Source: Paracoccus denitrificans
GTDB lineage: Bacteria; Pseudomonadota; Alphaproteobacteria; Rhodobacterales; Rhodobacteraceae
Direction of reading: 5' to 3'
Assembly (NCBI GenBank): GCA_003240735.1
Contig: QFNE01000004.1
Location: forward strand, 62,001-126,000
DNA length: 64,000 nt
Positions 8,623 to 17,320 of the stretch are shown here, piece after piece. The notes under the pieces were generated by a model. That model was not told the DNA's origin, ran no database searches, and saw only the letters and a program-made list of their open reading frames with translations. The position numbers and the translations under genes were made by a program. Positions within the stretch are counted from its first letter, which is position 1. Each line of letters starts with the position of its first letter.

Positions 8623-8652
8623 GAAAAGGGCCGCACCCGAAGGTGCGGCCCG
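8623..8652 (-). terminator. Terminator of the rpsF-rpsR-rplI operon
   Basis: On the minus strand GGGCCGCACC-TTC-GGGTGCGGCCC is followed by TTTTCATT. It sits about 40 bp beyond the rplI stop. Confidence 0.88.
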
Positions 8653-8693
8653 ATCTGATGATTCGCAACAGGCCGGCAAAAGCCGGTCCCGGC

Positions 8694-9293
8694 TTAGTCT
8701 TCCTGACGCGAGGTCGGGATATCGTCGTCGTCGCGGCCGGCGCTGCCCAGATCGTCGAACAGTTCCGAAATCTCGAACTCGGCTGCGGCGTCTTCTTCCG
8801 CGGCCAGTTCTTGGATCGACTTGCCCGAAGCCTGCAGTTCGGCTTCCTCAGCCGAACGCGCGACGTTCAGGGTGACTTCCGCGTCGACTTCCGGGTGCAG
8901 GTGGACGCGCACGGTGTGCAGGCCCAGTTCCTTGATCGGTGCGGTCAGGACAACCTGACCACGATCGACGCGGAACCCTTCGCCGGTGGCGGCATCAGCC
9001 ACGTCACGCGGACTGACCGAGCCATACAGCGCGCCGGCATCGGATGCCGAGCGGATGATGACGAAGGTCGCGCCGTTCAGATCGTCAGCGATCTTCTGGG
9101 CTTCCGCGCGGGTCTCTTCGTTGCGGTTCGTCAACTCGACCTTACGCGCCTCGAAGGCGGCGATGTTGGTTTCGTTGGCGCGCAGCGCCTTGCCCTGCGG
9201 CAGCAGGAAGTTGCGGGCATAGCCGTCTTTGACTTTGACGACTTCGCCCATCTGACCCAGACGGGCCACGCGTTCCAGCAGAATGACTTGCAT
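8694..9293 (-). CDS. rplI: 50S ribosomal protein L9
   Basis: Protein of 199 residues. The N-domain begins MQVILLERVARLGQMGEVV and continues into the L9 signature (VKDGYARNFLLPQGKA). A connecting helix and C-terminal rRNA-binding domain (about 75-148) follow, then an acidic tail of about 45 residues that makes it longer than E. coli L9 (149), as is common in this group. It binds 23S rRNA near the L1 stalk. Last gene of the rpsF-rpsR-rplI operon. Confidence 0.97.
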   Translation of the reverse strand: MQVILLERVARLGQMGEVVKVKDGYARNFLLPQGKALRANETNIAAFEARKVELTNRNEETRAEAQKIADDLNGATFVIIRSASDAGALYGSVSPRDVADAATGEGFRVDRGQVVLTAPIKELGLHTVRVHLHPEVDAEVTLNVARSAEEAELQASGKSIQELAAEEDAAAEFEISELFDDLGSAGRDDDDIPTSRQED

Positions 9294-9305
9294 GTTCCTG
9301 CTCCC

Positions 9306-9533
9306 TTACTTCACGGCGTAAGGCAGCAGAGCCAGGAAGCGCGCGCGTTTGATGGCGCGGGCCAAGGCACGCTGGTTCTTCGCCGAAACGGCGGTGATGC
9401 GCGACGGGACGATCTTGCCACGCTCGGAGATATAGCGCTGCAGAAGGCGCGTATCTTTGTAGTCGATGGCCGGGGCGTTATCGCCACCGAACGGATCGAC
9501 CTTGCGACGACGGAAAAACGGTTTGGTTGCCAT
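9306..9533 (-). CDS. rpsR: 30S ribosomal protein S18
   Basis: Protein of 75 residues, the normal S18 length, with the signature region IDYKDTRLLQRYISERGKI and PSRITAVSAKNQRALARAIK. It sits next to S6 on the 30S platform. The start at 9533 matches family length; the longer frame to 9731 overlaps rpsF and is not used. Twelve base pairs separate it from rplI and 19 from rpsF. Confidence 0.97.
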   Translation of the reverse strand: MATKPFFRRRKVDPFGGDNAPAIDYKDTRLLQRYISERGKIVPSRITAVSAKNQRALARAIKRARFLALLPYAVK

Positions 9534-9552
9534 GTGTCTGTTCCTTTCCCGA

Positions 9553-10005
9553 TCAGCGCTCTTCGCGACGTTCGCGGCGTTCGCCACGGTCGTCACGACG
9601 CTCGCCACGGTCTTCACGGCGGTCGCCGCCGCGGTCACCACGGTCGCCACGATCCCCACGGTCGCCGCGATCACCACGGTCGTCGCGGCGCTGCATTTGG
9701 ACCGACGGGCCTTCCTTGTGCTCGTCCACACGGACGGTCAGGACGCGCATCACGTCATCATGCAGACGGGCCAGACGCTCCATCTCCTGCACGGCCGACG
9801 ACGGGGCGTCGGTGCGCAGATAGGCGTAGTGGCCTTTGCGGTTCTTGTTGATCTTGTAGGCAAGCGTGCGAACACCCCAGTATTCGCTGTCCTGCACCGT
9901 CCCGCCGTTATCGGCCAGAACGGTGGAGAAATGTTCGATCAGCCCTTCAGCCTGCGTCGTCGACAGGTCTTGGCGGGCGATCAGCACATGCTCGTATAGC
10001 GGCAT
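9553..10005 (-). CDS. rpsF: 30S ribosomal protein S6 with repetitive Arg/Asp/Gly tail
   Basis: Protein of 150 residues. The S6 fold occupies about residues 1-105 (MPLYEHVLIARQDLS, then EYWGVRTLAYKINKNRKGHY). A tail of about 45 residues consists of near-tandem DRG and ERR units, unlike E. coli S6, whose tail is glutamate-rich. S6 partners S18 in the 30S platform, consistent with rpsR just downstream. The frame upstream of 10005 is excluded by length and by the promoter position. Confidence 0.96.
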   Translation of the reverse strand: MPLYEHVLIARQDLSTTQAEGLIEHFSTVLADNGGTVQDSEYWGVRTLAYKINKNRKGHYAYLRTDAPSSAVQEMERLARLHDDVMRVLTVRVDEHKEGPSVQMQRRDDRGDRGDRGDRGDRGDRGGDRREDRGERRDDRGERRERREER

Positions 10006-10106
10006 GTCAGACCCTTTTCGTTTCAGGCGCGCTTCATAGGCGGGAAAGCCTTCCACGCCCGCCACGAGAGGCCACGCCGGTTTCGCATGTTGCGGAAGGA
10101 TGCGGC

Positions 10107-10134
10107 CTTATACAGGGCGCAGGCGCGCCTGCAA
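10107..10134 (-). promoter_or_regulatory. Promoter of the rpsF-rpsR-rplI operon
   Basis: On the minus strand TTGCAG (10134-10129) and TATAAG (10112-10107) are separated by 16 bp. The leader would be roughly 95 nt. The rest of the 289-bp gap 10006-10294 holds no gene I can support and must also contain the divergent YceI promoter. Confidence 0.5.
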
Positions 10135-10294
10135 GCGTATTTGGCCGATTTGCCAGCGACGGCTGCGACATTCCGACGCGATCTGGGCTGTGTGCCGCCC
10201 GCGGCGGTCACGGACGCGTGTCACCGTGGAACCGCGCTGGGCACGAAGACTTGGACAGGTCAGACACGTTTTGCAAAGATTGGAGTGCACGACA

Positions 10295-10966
10295 ATGATG
10301 ACCCGGATTTCCGCCCTTGCCCTTGGCTGCATGCTTGCAGGTACGGCATACGCGCAGGCCCCCGCCACCGACGCTGCACCCGCACCCGACGCTGCGGCGC
10401 CGGCCGCCGCTGCCCCGGCGGCGAACAGCACTGCCGCGCCCGCTCAGGATGCAGCGATCAGCGGCACCTATCAGTTCGACCCGAACCACAGCCAGGTCGT
10501 CTTTCGCTGGGACCACATGGGCTTCACCGACGTGCATGGCTTCGTCAACGGTGTGACCGGGACGATCGTTCTGGACGAGGCCGACCCATCGAAATCGACG
10601 GTCGAGGCAAGCTTTCCGCTGAGCGCGATCCGCACCAGCTCGGAAAAACTGGACGGTGAACTGATCACCGAATTCTTCAAAGGTAAGCCTGACGACATGG
10701 TGACGTTCAAATCCACCAGCGTTGTCAAGGAAGACGACGACGAAGCGAAGGTCACCGGTGATCTGACGATGAACGGCGTGACCAAGCCGATCATTCTGGA
10801 TGTCGAGCTGAACAAGTTCGCGCCGAACCCGATGAACCAGACCCCCACGGTCGGCTTCAAGATCGACGGCGAATTCAACCGTTCGGACTTTGGTCTGGGC
10901 ATGATGGTGCCCGCTGTCAGCGATGAGATCGAGATCGACATCACCGTCGAGGCGGCAAAGCAGTAA
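10295..10966 (+). CDS. YceI family periplasmic protein
   Basis: Protein of 223 residues: signal peptide (cleavage after about residue 21, AYA-Q), an Ala/Pro-rich linker to about residue 50, then the YceI lipocalin-like barrel beginning GTYQFDPNHSQVVF and containing FRWDHMGFTDVHGFVNG. YceI proteins bind long isoprenoid-type molecules in the periplasm. GGAG lies 9 bp upstream of the tandem ATGs. It is monocistronic, with a terminator 16 bp downstream. Confidence 0.93.
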   Translation: MMTRISALALGCMLAGTAYAQAPATDAAPAPDAAAPAAAAPAANSTAAPAQDAAISGTYQFDPNHSQVVFRWDHMGFTDVHGFVNGVTGTIVLDEADPSKSTVEASFPLSAIRTSSEKLDGELITEFFKGKPDDMVTFKSTSVVKEDDDEAKVTGDLTMNGVTKPIILDVELNKFAPNPMNQTPTVGFKIDGEFNRSDFGLGMMVPAVSDEIEIDITVEAAKQ

Positions 10967-10984
10967 TCTGCCGAATCGACCTTG

Positions 10985-11014
10985 GAAAGGCCGCCCCGCG
11001 GGGGCGGCCTTTTC
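10985..11014 (+). terminator. Terminator after the YceI gene
   Basis: AAAGGCCGCCCC-GCG-GGGGCGGCCTTTT, a near-perfect inverted repeat with a T run. Confidence 0.88.
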
Positions 11015-11057
11015 GTTGCGCCTTGCCCCTGCGGCACGGGGTCGCTAACCCCGATCC

Positions 11058-12113
11058 ATGTTGCCAGAAGACCGCCTTGCCCAGATCGTCCAGCGCTTCG
11101 AGTTTCTCGAGGCGCGGCTGAACGCTGGCCCCAGCCCCGACGAAATCGCCGCCATCAGCCGCGAATACGCCGAACTGAAACCGGTGGTTGCGCGCATCGC
11201 CGAATGGCGTGACGCCCGCACCGGCCAACAAGAAGCCGAGGCGATGCTGGCCGATCCCGAGATGCGGGAACTGGCCGAAGAAGAGCTGTCCCGCCTGAAA
11301 ACCGCGCTGCCAGCGCTGGAACAGGAATTGCAGCTGGCGCTTCTGCCAAAGGACGCCGCCGACGCGCGCCCCGCGATCTTGGAAATCCGCCCCGGCACCG
11401 GCGGCGACGAGGCGGCACTGTTCGCGGGCGATCTGCTGCGGATGTATCAGCGCCATGCCGAATCGCAGGGCTGGCAGTTCCAGATGCTGGAACTGGCGGA
11501 ATCCGAACTTGGCGGCGTCAAGGAAGCCACGGCCCGCATCGTGGGGGATGGCGTCTTTGCCCGGCTGAAATACGAATCGGGCGTCCACCGCGTCCAGCGC
11601 GTCCCGGAAACCGAGGCGAGCGGCCGCATCCACACCAGCGCCGCCACCGTCGCCGTCCTGCCCGAGGCCGAAGAGGTCGACATCGCCATCCCGGCAAACG
11701 ACATCCGCATCGACACGATGCGCTCGTCCGGCGCGGGTGGCCAGCACGTCAACACGACCGATTCGGCGGTGCGGATCACCCACCTGCCGACGGGGATCAT
11801 CGTGACCAGTTCCGAAAAGTCCCAGCACCAGAACCGCGCCAACGCGATGGCCGTTCTGCGGGCGCGGCTTTACGATCTGGAACGCGGTCGCGTCGACGCC
11901 GAACGTGCGGCCGACCGGCGGTCCCAGATCGGGTCAGGCGATCGGAGCGAACGCATCCGCACCTATAATTTCCCGCAAGGGCGCATGACCGATCACCGGA
12001 TCAACCTGACGCTTTATGCGCTGGACCGCGTGATGCACGGCGATCTGGTCGAAATCATCGATGCGCTGACCGCGCATGATCAGGCCGCACGCCTCGCGGC
12101 ATCAGAAGGGTGA
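11058..12113 (+). CDS. prfA: Peptide chain release factor 1
   Basis: Protein of 351 residues, normal for RF1. The GGQ motif that triggers peptidyl-tRNA hydrolysis is in SSGAGGQHVNTTDSA, and the stop-codon recognition tripeptide reads P-E-T (RVPETEASGRIHTS), marking RF1 (UAA/UAG) rather than RF2. GSGDRSERIRTYNFPQGRMTDHR is intact (written across two motifs). It is followed directly by prmC, whose product methylates the GGQ glutamine. A 6-bp hairpin ends five bases upstream of the ATG. Confidence 0.97.
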   Translation: MLPEDRLAQIVQRFEFLEARLNAGPSPDEIAAISREYAELKPVVARIAEWRDARTGQQEAEAMLADPEMRELAEEELSRLKTALPALEQELQLALLPKDAADARPAILEIRPGTGGDEAALFAGDLLRMYQRHAESQGWQFQMLELAESELGGVKEATARIVGDGVFARLKYESGVHRVQRVPETEASGRIHTSAATVAVLPEAEEVDIAIPANDIRIDTMRSSGAGGQHVNTTDSAVRITHLPTGIIVTSSEKSQHQNRANAMAVLRARLYDLERGRVDAERAADRRSQIGSGDRSERIRTYNFPQGRMTDHRINLTLYALDRVMHGDLVEIIDALTAHDQAARLAASEG

Positions 12114-12952
12114 GCGTTCCGCATCTTCTGCGCGACGTGACCGCGAGGCTGGCGGCGGCCAACATTCCGGCCGCTGGTGCCGACGCACGGCGCTTGGTGG
12201 CCCATGCGCTTGGTGTTGAACCGGATCGCCTGCACTGGTTCCGCGCCGCGCCGTCCGAGGCGCAGCTGGCCATGCTGGAGGCCGCCGTGACCGCGCGGCT
12301 GGCGCGCCAACCGGTGTCCCAGATCGTCGGGTGGCGTGATTTCTGGAAGCACCGCTTCACCGTCACACGCGACACGCTCGACCCGCGCCCCGAGACCGAG
12401 ACGCTGGTCGCCACGGCGCTGGAAAGGCCGTGGCAGTCGGTTCTGGATCTGGGGACCGGAACGGGCGCGATCCTGTTGTCGCTGCTGGCGGAACGCCCCG
12501 GCACGACGGGGATGGGCGTCGATCTGTCCGACACAGCACTTGAGGTTGCGGCCGAGAACGCCAAACGCCTGCAAGTCGAGGGCGCGACTTTTCGGTCATC
12601 CGACTGGTTTTCGAACGTCGCGGGGCAGTTCGACCTGATCGTGTCGAACCCGCCCTATATCGCGGCATCGGAAATGGAGGGGCTGTCGCCCGAGGTGCTG
12701 GAGTGGGAGCCACGCCACGCCCTGACCGACGAAGGCGACGGCTTGGCCGCATACCGCGCCATCGTCGCGGGGGCGGGCACGCATCTGCGGGCGGACGGGT
12801 GGTTGATGGTGGAAATCGGTCCGACACAGGGACAGGACGTGTCCGACATGATGCGGCAGGCCCGATTCATCGGCGTGGACACCCTACAGGACCTGGATGG
12901 TCGTGACCGGGTGGTTCTGGGGCAGTTTCCGGCTGAAAACAGCCAGATTTGA
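12110..12952 (+). CDS. prmC: Release factor glutamine methyltransferase
   Basis: Protein of 280 residues. An N-terminal helical domain (about 1-95, including GADARRLVAHALG) is followed by a Rossmann methyltransferase domain with SAM motif DLGTGTGAILL and the substrate-glutamine motif NPPY (SNPPYIAAS). It N5-methylates the GGQ glutamine of RF1/RF2. GTG start at 12110 overlaps the prfA stop by 4 bp, indicating translational coupling of factor and modifier. Confidence 0.96.
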   Translation: MSVPHLLRDVTARLAAANIPAAGADARRLVAHALGVEPDRLHWFRAAPSEAQLAMLEAAVTARLARQPVSQIVGWRDFWKHRFTVTRDTLDPRPETETLVATALERPWQSVLDLGTGTGAILLSLLAERPGTTGMGVDLSDTALEVAAENAKRLQVEGATFRSSDWFSNVAGQFDLIVSNPPYIAASEMEGLSPEVLEWEPRHALTDEGDGLAAYRAIVAGAGTHLRADGWLMVEIGPTQGQDVSDMMRQARFIGVDTLQDLDGRDRVVLGQFPAENSQI

Positions 12953-13209
12953 CCGTGTTTTGCATCAATTTACGAGAATTGCGGTTGTTTGCCCTTGCCA
13001 GCACAGGGTGCGCGTGCTTATTCCCATCTTGTGACGGGGCGAAGACGCCACGCACGGGTCAACCGCACAGCATCAGTTAAGTGACGTGCAAGCGACGCGG
13101 GAATGGTCAGGCTGGAAAGCCACTGTTCCCCGCCGGATGACCCCCGCTCTAACCCTATCCGGGATGGCATCATTTCCGATCAGCCGGACCAGAGTAACTG
13201 AAAAAGCCG

Positions 13210-14046
13210 ATGAGATCATCGAAATCCCGTTCGCGTAACAAGTCCCGCGGCCAGCGTACGCTTGGCAATGTCGTCAACCGCGTCTTCGACAGCTCTGGCC
13301 CCGAAGGCAAGGTCCGCGGCACCCCGCAACAGATCATTGAAAAATACCTTGCGCTGGCGCGTGACGCACAGCTCTCGGGCGACCGCGTGGCCGAGCAGAG
13401 CTTTCTGCAGCACGCCGAACACTATACCCGCATGCTGGGCGAAGCGCAGCGTGAACAGGCCGAACGTCAGGCCCAGCACCAGCCCAACGGCGACGATCAG
13501 CGCGACGACCAGCGCGATTGGAACCATCAGGGCGAGCAGCGGTCGCAGAACGACCGCCAGCAATATGACCGCCACCAGAATGATCGTCAGCAGGACGACC
13601 GTCAGGACGGCCAGCAGAACAATCAGCGGAACCGCGATCACAACAGCAACCGTGATCAGAACGGGCGCGATCAGAACGGTCGGGACAACCGCCGCAATGA
13701 TCGTGCACAGCAGGATCGTCCTCAGCAAGATCGTCGCCGCAATGACCGCGCCGATGACCAGACGTCCGACGCCCCGGCCGACAGCTTTGCAGCAGACGAC
13801 GCGCCGGACTTTCTGCGCCGCCCAGTGATCGACGAGCCGCAGGCCGAAACGGTGGACCACGCCAGCCCGGCCCTGCCCGAGGCGATTGCGAGCGACACCC
13901 CGGCAGTGGCCGTCGCGACTCCGGAAACGCAATCCGACGCGCCGGTGCGGACGCCCAAGCCCCGGACGCCGCGCCAACCGCGCCGTCGCAAGGTCGACGC
14001 GGACGAAAGCGCCGATACCGCGCCGATGCCACTGACCGAAGAATAA
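13210..14046 (+). CDS. DUF4167 protein with long hydrophilic Q/N/D/R-rich region
   Basis: Protein of 278 residues. The conserved N-terminal DUF4167 block covers about residues 8-80 (NVVNRVFDSSGPEGKVRGT and AEQSFLQHAEHYTRML). Residues about 85-185 are low-complexity, built from Gln, Asn, Asp and Arg. The rest is acidic/proline-rich with a basic patch (PRQPRRRK) near the end. DUF4167 is typical of alphaproteobacteria; the function is unknown, and the basic first residues suggest nucleic-acid binding (inference). The 257-bp gap upstream presumably holds the promoter. A terminator follows. Confidence 0.9.
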   Translation: MRSSKSRSRNKSRGQRTLGNVVNRVFDSSGPEGKVRGTPQQIIEKYLALARDAQLSGDRVAEQSFLQHAEHYTRMLGEAQREQAERQAQHQPNGDDQRDDQRDWNHQGEQRSQNDRQQYDRHQNDRQQDDRQDGQQNNQRNRDHNSNRDQNGRDQNGRDNRRNDRAQQDRPQQDRRRNDRADDQTSDAPADSFAADDAPDFLRRPVIDEPQAETVDHASPALPEAIASDTPAVAVATPETQSDAPVRTPKPRTPRQPRRRKVDADESADTAPMPLTEE

Positions 14047-14052
14047 GAATAC

Positions 14053-14077
14053 GGCGGCCCTTGGGGCCGCCTTTTTC
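14053..14077 (+). terminator. Terminator after the DUF4167 gene
   Basis: GGCGGCCC-TTG-GGGCCGCC followed by five T residues, between convergent genes. Confidence 0.88.
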
Positions 14078-14089
14078 GTTGCGCCTGAC

Positions 14090-14941
14090 TCAGGTTTCCC
14101 GCGACGTTTTCAGCAGGCGGGCCAGGGTGCAGAACCCTTCCAACCCGACCTCTTCCGCCCGGGCCGTGGGGGGAATGCCGGCTTCGGTCAACAGCCCTTC
14201 GATATCGGGGGACAGACCGCGCAGGCTGGCGCGGAGCATCTTGCGCCGTTGTCCGAACGCGGCACGGGTGATCTGTTCCAGAACCTGCGCATCTGCCGGA
14301 AAACGTGGCTGCGGCAGGGCGGTCAGCTGGACCACGGCGGATTCCACCTTGGGGGCGGGCACGAAGGCTTGTGGCGGCAACGTCAACTCGATCCGTGCAT
14401 CGCAACGCCACTGCGCCAGAATTGCCAGCCGCCCGTAATCCTTGCCACCGGGTCGCGCGACGATCCGCTGCGCGACCTCTTTCTGAAACATCAGCGTCAA
14501 GGACTGCCAGAAGGGCGGCCATTCGCGCGGCGTCAGCCACCCGACCAGCAGTTCGGTCCCGATGTTATAGGGCAGATTGGCCGCGATTCGGATCGGCGGC
14601 TTGACGTAATCCAGCGGATCGATCGCCAGCGCGTCCCCGTGGATCACCGTCAGCCGCCCGGGATACGCGTCCGCGATTTCCTGCAAAGCCGGAATGGCGC
14701 GTGCGTCCTTTTCGATGGCCAGCACATGCCGCGCGCCTTCGGCCAGAAGGCCGCGGGTCAGGCCGCCGGGGCCCGGGCCGACCTCGATCACGTCGCAGTT
14801 TTCCAGATCGCCCGCGGCACGCGCGATGCGTGCGGTCAGGTTCAGGTCCAGAAGGAAATTCTGCCCCAGCTGCTTTTTCGCGCGCAGGTCGTGGCGCGCG
14901 ATTACGTCGCGCAAGGGGGGCAGACCGTCGATCGTGCTCAT
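14090..14941 (-). CDS. rsmA: 16S rRNA dimethyladenosine transferase
   Basis: Protein of 283 residues. SAM-binding motif I is GPGPGGLT and catalytic motif IV is NLPYNI; KKQLGQNFLLD is the classic KsgA N-terminal block. It dimethylates the two adjacent adenines of the helix 45 loop in 16S rRNA during 30S maturation. It is the last gene of the minus-strand lpt-surA-pdxA block and overlaps the pdxA stop by 4 bp. Confidence 0.97.
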   Translation of the reverse strand: MSTIDGLPPLRDVIARHDLRAKKQLGQNFLLDLNLTARIARAAGDLENCDVIEVGPGPGGLTRGLLAEGARHVLAIEKDARAIPALQEIADAYPGRLTVIHGDALAIDPLDYVKPPIRIAANLPYNIGTELLVGWLTPREWPPFWQSLTLMFQKEVAQRIVARPGGKDYGRLAILAQWRCDARIELTLPPQAFVPAPKVESAVVQLTALPQPRFPADAQVLEQITRAAFGQRRKMLRASLRGLSPDIEGLLTEAGIPPTARAEEVGLEGFCTLARLLKTSRET

Positions 14942-15948
14942 GACCGTGTCTTTGCCCGAGCCTGCGCCATGCTGGCGGCCATTTTCAGCGCGGCAATCGT
15001 CGAGCCTGCATCGGCAATGCCCTTGCCCGCGATGTCGAAGGCCGTGCCATGGTCGGGTGAGGTGCGGATGAACGGCAGCCCCAGCGTGACGTTCACGCCG
15101 CCGGCGAAATCCAGCGTCTTGATCGGGATCAGCGCCTGATCGTGATAGGCACAGATCGCCGCGTCATATCGGTCGCGGGCCGCAGGGTGAAACATCGTGT
15201 CCGCGGGCAGGGGGCCCGCCAAGTCGAACCCTTCGGCCCGAAGATGCGCGATCAGGGGCGCCATCCATTCGGTTTCCTGCCAGCCCATGTTGCCGCCTTC
15301 GCCCGCATGGGGGTTCAGCCCGGCGATGGCCAGACGCGGCGAGGCGATGCCGAAATCGCGGCGCAGGGCTGCGTCCGTGATCCGGATTGCGCGCTCAAGC
15401 ACCTCGGGCGTGAACGCCCCGGGCACGTCCTGCAGGGCGATATGGATCGTTGCCGGAACGACCCGGCAGGGCGGTGCGGCCGTCGTGGATGCCAGCATCA
15501 TCGCCACGTCGACGTCGCCCGCCAGATGGGCCAGAAATTCGGTGTGACCGGGAAACGCAAACCCGGCCCCTTCTTTCAGCGCGCGCTTGTTGATGGGCAG
15601 CGTCACGATTCCGCTGGCCTGACCGGTCATCGCCAGATCGACGGCCCGGGCGATCACCTCGATCACGCCGGCGCCGTTGGCCGGATCGGGTTGGCCGGGG
15701 ATTGCATCGGCGGCGAAACGGTGGGGCAGCACCGCCAGCTTGCCGTGCGGGACGTGGTCGGTGGGCGACGCGACCTCGGCCCAGTCGGTGCCGTGCGGCA
15801 GATGGGTGGGGTCGCCCAGCCAGACAAAGCGCACGCCCGATGCCACCGCCGGGGCGGCCAGTTCCGGGCCGATACCCGCAGGCTCGCCACAAGTTAGGAT
15901 CAGGGGCGCGTCGGAATAGGCGCCGGGCACGTGGGACCCCCGCGCCAT
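14938..15948 (-). CDS. pdxA: 4-hydroxythreonine-4-phosphate dehydrogenase
   Basis: Protein of 336 residues. PdxA marks: CGEPAGIGPE near the N-terminus, FPGHTEFLAHL (metal-binding His) and AYHDQALIPIKTL. It oxidises 4-phosphohydroxythreonine in the DXP-dependent pyridoxal phosphate pathway. The start at 15948 lies one base past the surA stop, so the genes are coupled; an open frame continuing to 16212 lies within surA and is rejected. The surA-pdxA-rsmA order is conserved in many proteobacteria. Confidence 0.96.
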   Translation of the reverse strand: MARGSHVPGAYSDAPLILTCGEPAGIGPELAAPAVASGVRFVWLGDPTHLPHGTDWAEVASPTDHVPHGKLAVLPHRFAADAIPGQPDPANGAGVIEVIARAVDLAMTGQASGIVTLPINKRALKEGAGFAFPGHTEFLAHLAGDVDVAMMLASTTAAPPCRVVPATIHIALQDVPGAFTPEVLERAIRITDAALRRDFGIASPRLAIAGLNPHAGEGGNMGWQETEWMAPLIAHLRAEGFDLAGPLPADTMFHPAARDRYDAAICAYHDQALIPIKTLDFAGGVNVTLGLPFIRTSPDHGTAFDIAGKGIADAGSTIAALKMAASMAQARAKTRS

Positions 15949-15949
15949 G

Positions 15950-17290
15950 TCAGCGCGGGTTGCGGATAATCGCGTCGGCGCGCAGTTCGGCCAGATACGC
16001 CTCGGCCGCGGTGTTGATCTTCTGGTTGAAGACCTCTTCCCGGGCCTCGGCCCGACCGGGCAGCGCGCTCGGGTCGGCGGGAGGCGCACCTTCGGCCCCC
16101 GGGGCGCCGCCCGGATTGGCGACCGGCGCTGCACCCGGTGCGGGCACGGCAGGCACCGGAGTGCCCGTGTTCGCCGCAGCGCCCGGGACTCCCTGCGGCG
16201 CAAAATCCGCAACCAGCGTCGGTTGGCGCTTGCACAGCATCACCAGCCGCGCCCCGGCGCCATAGTCGATCACCGTCGATTCGTTGTCGTCCAGCGTGGC
16301 AAGCCGTTGCCCGATATCCAGCGGTACCTGACCCATGGGCGCGGTCATCCGCTGAACGGGGTTGGGCGAGTACCGATTGGCGGCAACCTGCACGTCGTCA
16401 CAGCTGAGCGCCGTGGCCGAAATCTGCGCCGCCTCCTGCGCGGAGGGCACCGTCATTACCAGATATTCGACCGACTGTTCGGTCGCACCGGCACGGCGCT
16501 GCCCGCGGGTGTCACGCAGGAAGAACAGGATCACCGCACCTTGTGCCGTGATGGGACCGCTGACCTGACCCGGCCGCAGGGCGGTGATGATCGGTTGCAA
16601 GGTCGGCGGCAGGCGGTCGATGGCGACCCAGTTCAGCCGCCCCCCCTGATCGCGCGACGCGCTGGCCGAATACTGACGCGCAGCGGCGGCGAACGCACCT
16701 TCGGACCCTGATGACGCGGCGATGGCTTCGGCGCGGTCCAAGGCCTGCTCTTCCTGACCCTGCGGGGCGGGGATGATCAGTTCCGACAGAAGAACGGAAT
16801 CGACGATGGGCGTTTCGATCACGCGCTTCAGCGCCTGATCAACCTCTCGGTCCGAGACGTTGACCGTGGGCACGATCCGCGCGCGGACCAGTTCGCGCCA
16901 CGCCACGCCGGAACGCACGAAATCACGATAGGCCTGACGTTCCACGCCGGCCTGACCCAGCGCCTGGGTGAACTGCGCCGCATCCATGTTTGCACGGCCC
17001 GCAAATTCCGCCATCGCCGCGTCCAGCTGTTCGTCGGTGACGTTGATCCCGGCGGCTTTGGCCGCGGCTTCCTTGAGGCGGTCATCGATCAGCGCCTGCC
17101 GCGCGCCCTTGGCATCAGCACCGGGCGCGCGAAGCAGCTGCATGAAGCGGATCCGCTGGTCCAGCTCGTACTTCGTCACAGCCGAGTTGTTGACGTAAAC
17201 GATGGGCGCGAACTGCCCCTGCGCCCAGCCCGGGGCCGAGGTGCTGGCCAGCATCGCCGCCGTCAGTGTCGCCAGTATGATCCGCCGCAT
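15950..17290 (-). CDS. surA: SurA-like periplasmic peptidyl-prolyl isomerase
   Basis: Protein of 446 residues: signal peptide (cleavage after about residue 23, GWA-Q), SurA N-terminal chaperone domain (about 30-150), one parvulin-type region (about 165-275, beginning SVLLSELIIPAP), then a second, less clear unit and an Ala/Pro/Gly-rich stretch around 365-410. SurA escorts outer-membrane proteins such as LptD, whose gene is immediately upstream. Placement between lptD and pdxA supports the name. Confidence 0.88.
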   Translation of the reverse strand: MRRIILATLTAAMLASTSAPGWAQGQFAPIVYVNNSAVTKYELDQRIRFMQLLRAPGADAKGARQALIDDRLKEAAAKAAGINVTDEQLDAAMAEFAGRANMDAAQFTQALGQAGVERQAYRDFVRSGVAWRELVRARIVPTVNVSDREVDQALKRVIETPIVDSVLLSELIIPAPQGQEEQALDRAEAIAASSGSEGAFAAAARQYSASASRDQGGRLNWVAIDRLPPTLQPIITALRPGQVSGPITAQGAVILFFLRDTRGQRRAGATEQSVEYLVMTVPSAQEAAQISATALSCDDVQVAANRYSPNPVQRMTAPMGQVPLDIGQRLATLDDNESTVIDYGAGARLVMLCKRQPTLVADFAPQGVPGAAANTGTPVPAVPAPGAAPVANPGGAPGAEGAPPADPSALPGRAEAREEVFNQKINTAAEAYLAELRADAIIRNPR

Positions 17291-17320
17291 CCGCTGCTCT
17301 CCGTCAGGTTTCGGCGCACA

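Noticed and set aside
9553..9700. Short tandem DNA repeats considered as a CRISPR or intergenic satellite
   Set aside because: They are in frame within rpsF and there are no spacers.
8643..9851. 402-residue plus-strand frame with a His/Gly/Arg-rich end
   Set aside because: Antisense to rplI, rpsR and rpsF; the His-rich end is the reverse of the DRG repeats.
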